The position numbers and the translations under genes were made by a program. The notes under the pieces were generated by a model. The model was not told the DNA's origin. It was given only the letters and a program-made list of their open reading frames with translations, and made no database searches. A stretch of DNA of 41,178 bases, taken from positions 374,278 through 415,455 of the forward strand of contig NW_019775325.1 in assembly GCF_001039355.2 (NCBI RefSeq), written 5' to 3'. This DNA is from Lingula anatina. Lineage: Eukaryota > Brachiopoda > Lingulata > Lingulida > Lingulidae. Positions 1-10,800 of this stretch are shown piece by piece; position 1 is the first letter of the stretch, and each line of letters begins with the position of its first letter.

Positions 1-1194
1 TGTGTGTGTGTGTGTGTTTTCCCTTATAATCAAGCTTGCGGAGTCAGCCGAGGACTACCGATTGCATTCTTCCATGATGTTGCAACCAGCCGTGTACGCG
101 TGATGACACTTCGTCGACGCGTATTGGCTTTCTCTTTTTGCTTTGTGGTTGATAATGTCGGCATGCTGGGAAGATTCTGCAAATTTTGAAATTGTATTAG
201 AACAGCTGGAAATGCCAGAGCAGCTCTAGGCTTTTTGCAACAGCTGTAGTAACAGACATCGTTTACCTATTAAAAAACTATTTCAGGGAAAACACGAAAA
301 AATAAAGAGACGTATACAAGAGACCACCTCGGTTGTTGTATTTATCTGACCAAGGTTAAAATAATGTTTGTCAAGGTTAAGGCCGATATACCCCATTCTT
401 CCCATTAAGAACTACTCGGATTTCTCCGTACTCGACAATATTTTCTCTTGTATGCATTTCTCAACGCGATCTATTAAAATACGACATACATATAGGCACT
501 AACATCGTATTCTTTACCAATTATATAACAATTATTTTTAATACTATTAATCTTAAATCATTTGCCACTTCTTATTCTTGACTTCAAGGATCTTGTAGTT
601 ATTACAATTAATACAGTACATTAGTCATTTAGCCATACTAGTATATTAGTAATTAATACTACATTGATATACAGATATAAAGGTTAATCTGAAGTTCATT
701 TACCACACAAAGTTAACGAAACACGATTTAAAAGAAAACCGATATCCATATTTCATTTGCTCTCCGGCTCTCTCGATCATTATCAGTACTACGTCTAAGT
801 GCGCTAAAACTACAGTGTATAATAGTAGTTCAATATATGAATTTGGCAGCAACAATTTTTGAGAATAAATTTGATCAGTTTAGTAAAACGCATGGCGACC
901 AACAAATTATACAAGCATGAATACATGCAATATGTATTTGCGATACTGTGACATAGAAGCAATGCGACTTACCGTAAATGTTTGTATTATTTTAATGTCA
1001 CCTAGAGATCACAAATAATTAAGGTATCTTGAATTCTGACACCTGTACACCAAGAACCCGATTGTTATGTTCCAAAAAGCCGTTATACCATTTGTCCAAA
1101 GTAAGCCCTTTGTCTGTTGTATTTAAGTCAACATTTTTAAAACTTCATGCAAAGAAGCGGTGTAAAGGACGGATGAGGAACAGTGGAACGAGTG
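1..1194. other. AT-rich flank, no gene seen
   Basis: The stretch opens with a short TG repeat (1-17) and is otherwise AT-rich with no convincing exon, RNA gene or repeat family. It lies downstream of the minus-strand TPR gene, so part of it is presumably that gene's 3' untranslated region. I did not see a clear AATAAA on the minus strand here, so the transcript end is not placed. Confidence 0.5.
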
Positions 1195-2526
1195 TCATTT
1201 ACGCTTAGATTTCTTCTTCAGTGGTTCGCAGCCAACAAGATCCTTCGTCCGGATGGTATGCCCTTTGTTGGACTCGTGCTTGTTAATGCGCTTTCCGTAC
1301 TTATCCACGGAGTAGGACAACACGAGCTTGCTTGGGTAGTAATCATACACTTTCCAATACGATCCAGCATGACCTCTGTCTCCGGCCCTATCTTTGATGT
1401 AACATAATTTGCCGATTTTGTAGATTCTTTGTCCGTTATATTTGAAATTCCAATTTGGATCCATTTCTTCTTCGGGGTGAAAAATGTTCTCTGGACATTC
1501 ATCATCATTATCATCACTACCACTGCCGTTGCCCCAACCCCTTCTCCCACCTCTCCCACCTCCTGTCCCACCTCTTCCACCTCCTGCCCCACCTCTCCCA
1601 CCTCCTGTCTCACCTCTCCCACCTCCTGTCCCACCTCTCCCACCTCCTGCCCAAACTGTCCCGCCTTCTGCTCCATCTCTGGTGAACAACCTGCGTGGCC
1701 GAAAGCTTGATGCAGGTCGGTTCACTTTGGCTGATGCATCAAGCAGAGTGGAAAATGGCCCTCGATACGGCTGCTTTGTGCTGTTCTCGTCTTCCGTTTG
1801 GAGCAAGAAACTAAAAGCCGAAATGCATTTTTCAAATGTCTCCAGAAGCTTTCGTCCCCTTTCCCATTTTTCATACAGAACTGGGTTTAACGTTTTCGCC
1901 CTCTCATAATAAGGCAAGGCAGCGCGCGTCTTACCTCCCTCTTCTAACAACTCCCCCAACTTCAGATGGGCAATCGTGAGAGTAGGGCACATTCTGATAG
2001 CAGTCTCGTATTGCTGCACTGCGTCTTGCTTTTTGTCTTCTCTTCTGTACAGTTCTCCCAATCCAAAATGCGAATAATATGCGAACGGGTATTTGAGTGC
2101 AATTGCATTCAGATGTCCTTTTTTGGCTTCTGAAAAGTTATTATCACTCGACATACAGCTCCCGTACTCCTGCCAGAGAAGGCCACTATCAGGGTACCTT
2201 TGCACTCCTCTTTGTAGAATTTGGCGGCGGTCTTTGCTATTGCCCTGTAATCCCTGTAATAAAGCCACCACGGCCTCTTTCTCTGCGCTGGAACCGACGC
2301 GTTCTGCCTGCCTGAAATCACTCAACGCCTCTGCAGACTGTCTAACAATGGCGTGGGCTGTACCACGATACCACAGAGCATTGAAATCATCCGGGTATTC
2401 TGCAAGGTGCTGGTTGAAATGAGGAATAGATCCCGCTTTGTTACAGCTTGTAAAAGTGCTCATGCCAGCCTGAAAAGCGGATCCTCCACCTCCACTAGCT
2501 GCTGGTGCTGCCCCTCCCTTTGACAT
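1195..2526 (-). CDS. Intronless TPR-repeat protein with Gly/Arg-rich repeat region
   Basis: This is a single open frame of 443 codons ending in TGA at 1197-1195. The frame stays open a few codons further upstream, but the first ATG is at 2526-2524 (Met-Ser-Lys-Gly-Gly), so I start there. Residues about 48-216 carry tetratricopeptide (TPR) helical repeats. The clearest pair lies near 150-216, with the typical G-x-L/Y and A-x-x-x-Y/F-x-x-A spacing. TPRs are protein-interaction scaffolds. Residues about 293-333 are a glycine/arginine-rich tract built from a 7-residue GGGRGGT-like unit, resembling RGG boxes. An acidic patch (SDDNDDE) follows, then an unrecognised C-terminal region of about 90 residues rich in Tyr, Trp and Lys. 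The protein ends in KKKSKRK, a possible nuclear localisation signal. The cellular role is not known. No introns are seen, so a retrocopy origin is possible, but the frame is intact. Confidence 0.8.
   Translation of the reverse strand: MSKGGAAPAASGGGGSAFQAGMSTFTSCNKAGSIPHFNQHLAEYPDDFNALWYRGTAHAIVRQSAEALSDFRQAERVGSSAEKEAVVALLQGLQGNSKDRRQILQRGVQRYPDSGLLWQEYGSCMSSDNNFSEAKKGHLNAIALKYPFAYYSHFGLGELYRREDKKQDAVQQYETAIRMCPTLTIAHLKLGELLEEGGKTRAALPYYERAKTLNPVLYEKWERGRKLLETFEKCISAFSFLLQTEDENSTKQPYRGPFSTLLDASAKVNRPASSFRPRRLFTRDGAEGGTVWAGGGRGGTGGGRGETGGGRGGAGGGRGGTGGGRGGRRGWGNGSGSDDNDDECPENIFHPEEEMDPNWNFKYNGQRIYKIGKLCYIKDRAGDRGHAGSYWKVYDYYPSKLVLSYSVDKYGKRINKHESNKGHTIRTKDLVGCEPLKKKSKRK
1545..1652. repeat. 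21-bp coding minisatellite in the TPR gene
   Basis: About five head-to-tail copies of a 21-bp unit (plus strand close to acctctcccacctcctgtcc) lie inside the TPR gene. They encode the 7-residue GGGRGGT-like repeat on the minus strand. Because 21 is divisible by three and the unit has no stop in several frames, it also opens long spurious frames on both strands across 1218-1909. Confidence 0.85.
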
Positions 2527-4654
2527 TATACTCCACGGCAAAGAAACCTTTTATCTTCACAGTGAGAAAATTCGAGTTTAATGGCGTCAATTGAACTGAT
2601 GACCTTCTTTCGTTTAGCATGAAAGGTGAGTATATTATTGGCTACTGCGCAGTACTTTGTAGCACCTGCTTTGTCATCGGCCAGAACACAACGGTGGGTG
2701 TGTATGTCCTAACTAACGCAATCGAACAAAGCAGACCCCAGTGCATCTGAACTGTATTGCTTTGTTTAATTCCATAAGAAATTCTAACATGCCGGCACAT
2801 GACACATGAACATCAGAGCTGTCTGGGTAGTTTGTTCTCGTATTGCTCTTTTCTAGTATGTAATTGTTGCCCATGCGTAAAAAAGACGCCCCACCAAGTC
2901 ACTGGCATTGGAAACAATTGATTCCAGACATAAACTTAAGCATTCATAAAAGTCAAGTATGAAAGGAGCTACAATTGCGATAGTTGTGAAACGCGATAGC
3001 GTATATGCATGCAGGTTTGAAAAATGACAAGACTTGTACAACGCAAATGAAAATTTGCAAAAAAAAAAAAAAACACACTCGTGGAAGGGTCAGTTTGTAA
3101 AACCTAAGAAGACGAAACAGAAAACGTTTTGTGAAAGCTAGATCTGCTTTGCATAAAGATGTATACCGTGACTGACTAACGAACTACCTATAATTAGATG
3201 GTACATGCATAGAACAAACTTATTTTCCATCCCCATTACAGACCTGAATATTTCTTGTTGCGGATTTATAGCTTATCATTTAAGTCAACTAACATACATG
3301 TAACAAAGAGTGACAAAAGTTTGGGCGAAGACCACTTTTATTCGCCATTTTTAACATTGTTTCAAAAATCCGAAAAACATTAAGCAATGTCACCTGATGT
3401 CAAATTAGTCGTAAATAGTCGCAAAATTGAGACAGCACGAAGACAACGTGTCATCTTTTTTCCAAAAAATTAACATACTTTTCTCCATCATGTTTTGAAA
3501 ACTTTACAAATTTAGTACTAAAGGTTTCTTGAATATGTATCCATTACAGCTTCCGCTAATGCTCCGTTTTGATTAAAAACACGGTCATTTTACAATAAAA
3601 TGTGTGTCTTCTACAAGTCAAAAGAAATTTAAGCGACTAATCTTATGTTCCCTGTTTCTTTTGTATTTAGAAGCAATGCCCAAGACAGAAATCGAAACTA
3701 CATACCTAATATCCTCACATTTACGTTTTTTATTCTTTGGAAACCATTTTTCTTGTGGCTTTTGTTTATGCAAAGAAGCTATACAGTCATAAATAAATCA
3801 TTGGTAACAAATATAACGTGCTGTATATCGCGTTAATTTTTCCTAAAACGGTACAATTTTAATTATTGGCACTGCTTTTGAATTGTGGAAAGGGGAATTA
3901 TTGCTTTCATCTCCTTCGTTTTACCTAGACACATCGAACAATATTAATATTGGTAGGCATGGAATCACAGTTTAAGAATTGCATGATGTATCATGCATTT
4001 ATAAAATTGACAGCGTCAATCACAATTTAAATGAAAAACATTTCACAAAAAAATCCAAATGTATCTAGAAGCGCAAGTTCACAAAATACCAAGCTTAGAT
4101 CACTAAAGCTGATACTATAGGAAATAAAATGCCTTTACACGTTCACTAATTTTGAATTTCCTTTGGGGAAACGTTTTAAAGACAATCGTCTAAAGGTCCA
4201 TATAATAATGCAACTAATGCAACTATAATGCAACAGTTTCCTACACACAGTTAATCAGCAGCTGCACTATACGGTCTTGAAAGGTCACATTGTGGCATTC
4301 CTTCATCCTTTCCCTTGTAAGTAATATCGGCCTATCTACTTGGGCATCTTAAGCAAACTGTTCACCTATCTTAATGGTTTCAGCAGTAAGTGGGAAGATA
4401 ATTCTGGATGATGTTCTTAGCGTCAACCTGACCTACAATAAAATAATCCCAAAGTGAGTTTTGACGACTGAAGAAGTTAATTGAAATCAAATGCACACGG
4501 CGAATATTTTTTTCTGTGTCTTTGACACGATTCCTGGGTTGGTTCTAAAAAACGTAAGACTATGTTTTTATAGCCATAGTTCCAAGTTTGCGTTTTACAA
4601 AAGCTTAAGTCTATACAAATTAATTATTCAAAATCAGCTTTAAATCTAAATGGC
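2527..4654. other. Intergenic region between the TPR gene and the ADAMTS-type gene
   Basis: AT-rich DNA separates the 5' end of the TPR gene from the 3' end of the large ADAMTS-type gene; both are on the minus strand. I looked on the minus strand for further ShK cysteine patterns that could be extra 3' exons and found none. There is a short poly-A tract near 3060-3073. No RNA gene or mobile element is recognised. Confidence 0.5.
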
Positions 4655-4660
4655 TTTATT
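4655..4660 (-). promoter_or_regulatory. Polyadenylation signal AATAAA of the ADAMTS-type gene
   Basis: The minus strand reads AATAAA here, about 100 bases past the stop codon at 4760-4758. This is a plausible distance for the 3' end of the transcript and supports the exon at 4758-4861 being terminal. Confidence 0.55.
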
Positions 4661-4757
4661 CTAAACGATAAACCATAGCACCAACTGTTAATGTGGCATT
4701 CTTTAGTGATTTTTCACAATAGGTGCTGTCACATCTAAAACGGTACAATTCCACTTA

Positions 4758-4861
4758 CTAGCACAGACGGCAGTGTTTACGACAGTTGGTACTGGCCCAT
4801 CCGGCGTACGCAGTGCATACGTCACTTCCGTAGGCGGGGCAATCTACCTTGTCTTCACACG
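4758..4861 (-). CDS. Terminal exon: ShK domain 9 and stop
   Basis: The exon follows a ttttccag acceptor and enters in phase 1. It encodes one complete ShK domain with cysteines spaced C-x5-C-x7-C-x10-C-x3-C-x2-C, then TAG directly after the last cysteine. The stop overlaps a consensus donor (TA|GTAAGT), so read-through splicing is formally possible, but no downstream ShK exon was found and an AATAAA follows. Confidence 0.8.
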
Positions 4862-7800
4862 CTGGAAAACGAGACGAGAATAAATTGACAAATGTACATG
4901 CAAAATTGTTGCCAGGGTTGCCAACATGATGATTCCGAAAAAGAAAAGATCTTTTCTGTTGCGCTCTAAGTGATTGGTTAATACCTGGAAGCAGAAGAAC
5001 TCGGTTGTCGTAAATGCGTACAAAACTAAACAAAAGCAAACAAACTGCGATCTGGTTAATTTTGAAACGTTTGTATAAAATGTACACGTATAACAGCACT
5101 TAAATATAAAAATATTCGGTGCACGAAGTATTATAAACAAAGGTGTAGTAGTGCAGTGCAATAAGTCGAATATGACTGCATTTACGTTCGAAAAATTGGT
5201 TGCAGAAATCTTTTTTTTACTCTGGTATCATGCTGCAAACACCACAATTGTACGATTCTTTTGGTCTAACAGGACATGACTATTAAAATAAGTCAAAATC
5301 AAGTTAACAGTTCCATTTTACTCTACGTTTAGACAAATACACATAGGATGTCTACACGGATACAAGACATACAGCTATGTTTATGTACAAACAGACTAAC
5401 ACATAGACTCATAAGTACAGACACATAGAAGTTGGAGCAGGCTAACAATAAAACAGACAGACAGAATGAAGTTGGAAAATTAAGACATTAAGGTGCAAAC
5501 AGAATGATGGATTTTGTTCGGGAAGACGCACAAAAAGACAGACATGGAATAAATAGAAGTGGAGTCAACAGACACAAACATGGGGTTCTATACAGACGAC
5601 AAACACGAATAAACAGCACGACACCACAATGTCCAGAGTTACCCTGGCAAATGCCGCAATGTTTTCTGCAGTTCTTCTCTGCCCAAGCTTTGTACGCCGT
5701 GCAGACATTATCCCCGTAAGAGGGGCAGTCTACCTGATCTGTGCACTGTTCAACTTGAATATTACCCGCAGCGCCCCCTATCTGCATTGTTGTAGTGCCA
5801 CCTATGTTTCCTGAGACCAATGCAAAATGGAAAAAGCATTTAGCACGCCATATGGCATAATAAGTAATGCAGATATAAGGCTGTGTTTATGTTTGTAGAT
5901 CGCAAAACTTAATTACATATAAAAGATAAGAAGGTACAAAATATTAGAATTAAATCTGGATTTTTTCGTTAAAAAATTTTGCTTTTCAAGAATAACGGTA
6001 CCTTTAAAGGAACAATTGTAAATGTCTGACGAATAAAAACTCAATTAAAATATCAATAAAAAGGGAATGCATCTGAAATCCTGGCTAGCTAGTGGAAAAT
6101 AGGAGCATCAAACAAAGACACTGTAAGCCTCTATCTCTAATAATGACTTCATGGAGGGTCTAGGGAAACTACTGGTAGTCTTATTGTCACTGAAATCGGG
6201 GTAATATAAAAAAAGGGTACAAGAGTCACGTCCTTCTCCGACGCATTTTGCCTCCATTTGCAGAGAGAGGGAAAGAGCAGAGGAGGTCACAATCAATAAT
6301 TTTAAATAACTGCGCCTAAAGGAAATTAGAGAATGAGAAAGAAGTGTTGTTATCGACTGCAACTAATGAAAACTAAGTCAAATAAGGGTCAACCATCACT
6401 CTGAAATTACCCTGACATAAACCACAATGTTTTCTGCAGTTCTTCTCGGCCCAACTTTTATATTCCGTACAAACATTTTCACCGTAAGCCGGGCAGTCTT
6501 GTAAATCTGCACACTGTTCGTTTGTTGCGCCACCTATATTACTGGTGTCTGAAATGGTTCCATTTTGATTTGAAGGACGCGTGGTGTTGCTTATTACATT
6601 TTGCACGATTATTACTCATCAATTCTATACATAAATACCTAAACATTTAGTTAATAATGCAGTTATACAGTGCAAACACCGCTCTCCCCATCAGATAACT
6701 TTTTGCTACTAGAAGCGCTTTTCAACGAAAAATAAGCAAAATAATTAACTTATAATTATGCAAAAAAAAAAAATGGAGTCACTGCCATAAAAAAAATTAC
6801 CCTGACAGATGCCACAGTGTTTTCGGCAGTTCTTCTCAGCCCAAGTTTTATATTCTGTGCAGACATTATCACCGTATGCTGGACAGTCTTGCAGATCTAT
6901 GCATTGTTCAGTGGAAGCACCGCCACCTACATTATTGTTGTCTGAAAACGTTCCATGACACTTAGATAAGCACTTTTCACGTTTATTTTTACAAAAAAAA
7001 AAATGGTATTCACCTACCCGACTTTTTGAAACGACCAAGCTTTAAAACTATGCCCCTCTTTCGCAAGATATAATGCACGCAGCTTCTAGATGCAACATTC
7101 TTAACACAATATTGTTTGAACAAAAAGAAGCACTTCCTCTTTGAAAATACAACAATAAGCAAAATAATACAGGATTTTTGAAAAAAAACAAGCGTTTTAT
7201 ACAATAGCAGCCTGATTTAAAGATCTTGGGCAGAATTACCCTGGCAAAGACCGCAATGTTTCCTGCAGTTCTTCTCAGCCCAAGTTTTATATTCTGTACA
7301 GACATTGTCACCGTATGAGGGGCAGTCTTCTAAATCAGCGCACTGTCCAGTGGAAGTACCAGCTCCTACGTTATTTGTATCTGAAATGGTCAAAAAAGTG
7401 TTGTGTCCCCATGAAAAAATTATTTTGTGGCATTTGAACGATGTTGCTTCATCGGATGTGCCGCAGTTGGTTTTTTCGGTATTTAACTTTTGAATATTAC
7501 ATGAGCTTACTTATTTCCAATCTTTTGAGTGTATACAAGATTTTTCAAACATTCATACAAGAAATGTTTTTGTTAAAAAGGGTTTTATCATAAATAAACA
7601 GACGTTCACCTTGACAGAAACCACAGAATTCTCTACATTTCTGCTCTGCCCATGTACGATATTCTGTGCATGCGCTTTGGCCATATGCTTTGCAGTCAGT
7701 ATTAGTGTCGTCTGCGCAAACAGCAGACCCGGTGTTGATTGGAGTCGTAGTGGCCACTGAAATGTTCAAAATACATCCAAATATTAGTCAAATTCTGGGC

Positions 7801-10800
7801 TGACCTCTTAATCCTGTCCAAGACAATGTTACTACAAAGAGTTGTGTTTAATCAACATTGGCTCTCACTAAAATTAAGCAAATAAAACAAAATCCTACAA
7901 AAATGCAAACTTTCTTCTTAATGGTTTTAGATATAAAAACTAACAATACTCTACGTCAAGGATGACAAAATTTGTCCACTGACGAATTTTCGCATGCCAT
8001 TGGTGTGGCCATACCTGTAGTCGTCGTCGTCGTCGTAGTAGTAGTTGTGGTGGTTTCGATGCTACCACACAGATTACAATGACGAGCGCAGTTCTGCGTG
8101 GCCCACTGTACATAAGAAGTACATATGTCGGCACCGTACTGAGTGCAGTCTACCTGGTCTTGACAGTTACTGGCAGGGGCAGGCGTGGTGGTGGCGGCCC
8201 CAGAGCATAGGTTACAGTGACGGCGGCAGTTAGTGCTTGCCCAGCCAGCGTATTCTGTACACACGTTTTCCCCAAACTCCGCACAGTTGACCTCGTCAGT
8301 ACAGTCGGCGGTGGAGCCTAGAAAATGAGAGGTAAACACGAAATAAAATAATTTTCTGCTCATTGGTTGGCTCCATTTGTGAATTAGTCGGTATTTAGGC
8401 ACATCTTCAGATTGTGTACAACTGATGTGTTTTACCTTCCATCGTTGACCACGTTAGTTTATCTGGCAGTGCGTCCTACAGAAAAAAAGAGACACTAGGA
8501 CATTTATTTTTTATTTTGCACTCGGTAGTGTAAACTAGACAACATATAGACATATGGTGGTGGCGATTCTCTTTATATTCCACACAATTTAGCTCGTCAC
8601 TAAAAGAAATTAAACAGGTGCTTTGTCCACACTGCACCGCCCCCTACCCCCCCCCCCCCCCACACACACACACACACACACACAGCTGATATACATCCTC
8701 GATGCAGTGGTACATGTGTACAAAGCAAACAATGGAGTCATACCTTTTCATATTTTTTGCTTTTTTTGCCAGTTGGGCCCGATATTCGTTAAATATATTT
8801 TGAAGTTGATCTTTTTGTAACATTTTGAACTTGCTGCATGGAGTCGAATGAGTTTAATTAAAAATTGCAATTTTACTAACTAGACGACAAAAAGGCCATG
8901 CTTATGTTAAGATAATAATATATACTGAGTAACTATGAAAAAACAAAGCTTTTGTATGAGTGGCCCTGAACCCAACAACGACGCAGACGGCTCATTTCGC
9001 CAAATCGCTGTCACTTTTAATACCAAGTTCAATGTGTTGTGAATAATTTGAAAGCCAATTTGGGAGGGTTGGGAAGTGCAATTCACTTTGCACATAACAC
9101 AAAATTGGAAGCAATTGTATCTAGTCGTGACTCTCCACGACTAAATTATATTCAGCATCAAGCCGGACTCCAACTAGCCAACCCATAGATGACATTAGAG
9201 ATATTACGCAAGTACACACACTGGACAAAAGAAGTGTCACCCCCTAACTCAGAGTAATAAAAGTAGGCAGATCTTGGGTACTTATAATGCCTGGTCTACT
9301 TATAATGTGACTAATGAGTATAAAACCGCTATACCATGGAATTGTATTGTTGGTCTTGTACATGTACAGCAAATGTTATTCCTGTCTTCCTCCAATATGG
9401 CAAGATACAGGCAATTATCTAACGGCTATAGGTGCAAGTTATTAACCTGAAGAGGCGGAATATAAGCAATGTCAGAATATCGATACAATTGAATTGTTCA
9501 GTCAAAACCGTGCAGAGGGTCTGGTCTCGGTATAGAAACACTGGATCAAGAGACAAATTGCCTCTGATGGGTCGTCCAAGAAAAAATACTGGCCGTGAAG
9601 ACCGACGACTGATTTTGATGTCGAGGTTGTCAAAGTTCGACACTGCTTGTCAGTTGACAACACAGTGGAACAATTTCACACATAAGAATGTGTCTGTGAA
9701 AATTGCTAGGCGTCGGTTACATGCTCAGAGAGTGTACAGCAGGGTAGCAAGACTGAAACCTCTTATATCGTTACAAAACAGGCAACGTAAAGTAAACTAG
9801 GGTCAACAGGATCTGGAACTGGGCAGTTCATGACAATTGGTCCTATATATTTTTTCTGATGAGTGTCGCTTTGGTCTGACCTCTGATGACAAACGGGTAC
9901 TATGCTGGCAAACTGCTGGTAAAGCATTTGAACCACATGCACTGAATTTTCGAACCCGGAGCAGCATATTCATCAGCATCCATGGCTTGGGCGAATTGAT
10001 AGTGGTTAGTGGAAACATGAATCACTAGAAATATATCGATGTTTTGGAGTCAGGCTTTCTACCATCTATTACTAACATGTTTGGTGACAGGAATTATCCA
10101 TTTGTTCACCAGGATGACAATGCTCCTTGTCACAGGCCCAGAGCAGTTGATGATTGGTTTGACCAACAAGACATTCGCAGGGTGATGTGGCCTGCCCAGA
10201 GTCCGGATGCAAACATAATAGAAAATGTGTTGAATGATATGTCAAAACTTTTTACAAATGCCCGACTAACCAGCAAAAAACTCTGTTATATTCAGTGTTT
10301 CATGCTTGGGCCAGCATAAGCCCTGAACGCATCAGACAATTATATGAAACCTTGCTTCGTAGACTGGCACCTATTATTAGGTCACGTGGCTATGCCACTA
10401 AGTACTAATTTTGGACTTGAAACTGCATATTTTGGTAGAATGTATATTTTGTTCTCATTTTGTGATTTTTTTGTGAATTTTGATGTTAATAAAATGATAC
10501 CAGGAGCATATCATTCCACAGTCATTTATCTCCCCCATAGTATTGGCTCAGTAGGGGTGACACTTCTTTTGTCCAGTGTGTGTAGATTAACTCTCTGCAA
10601 ATGGAAAGATGACCTGACATGTATATATAGGGGTGACACTTCTTTTGTCCAGTGTGTGTAGATTAACTCTCTGCAAATGGAAAGATGACCTGACAGTATA
10701 AGGCGCCAGTGGATCGATTCTCTACAACTCGACAGATACTATAAAGGAATAGGCAATAACGCCAGTTGATAATAACCAAAACAGTCGAATAATTGCAATA

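Noticed and set aside
1484-1909. Long proline/leucine-rich open frames on the plus strand and a second minus-strand frame across 1218-1676
   Set aside because: They are produced by the stop-free 21-bp repeat inside the TPR gene, whose own frame is longer and has TPR character.
7048-7311. An 87-codon minus-strand open frame overlapping ShK domain 5
   Set aside because: It is in a different frame from the ShK exon, crosses its splice donor and shows no domain.
8436-8475. Inclusion of the 40-base segment as a constitutive coding exon
   Set aside because: The exons on either side already match in phase 1; including 40 bases would shift the frame to an early stop.
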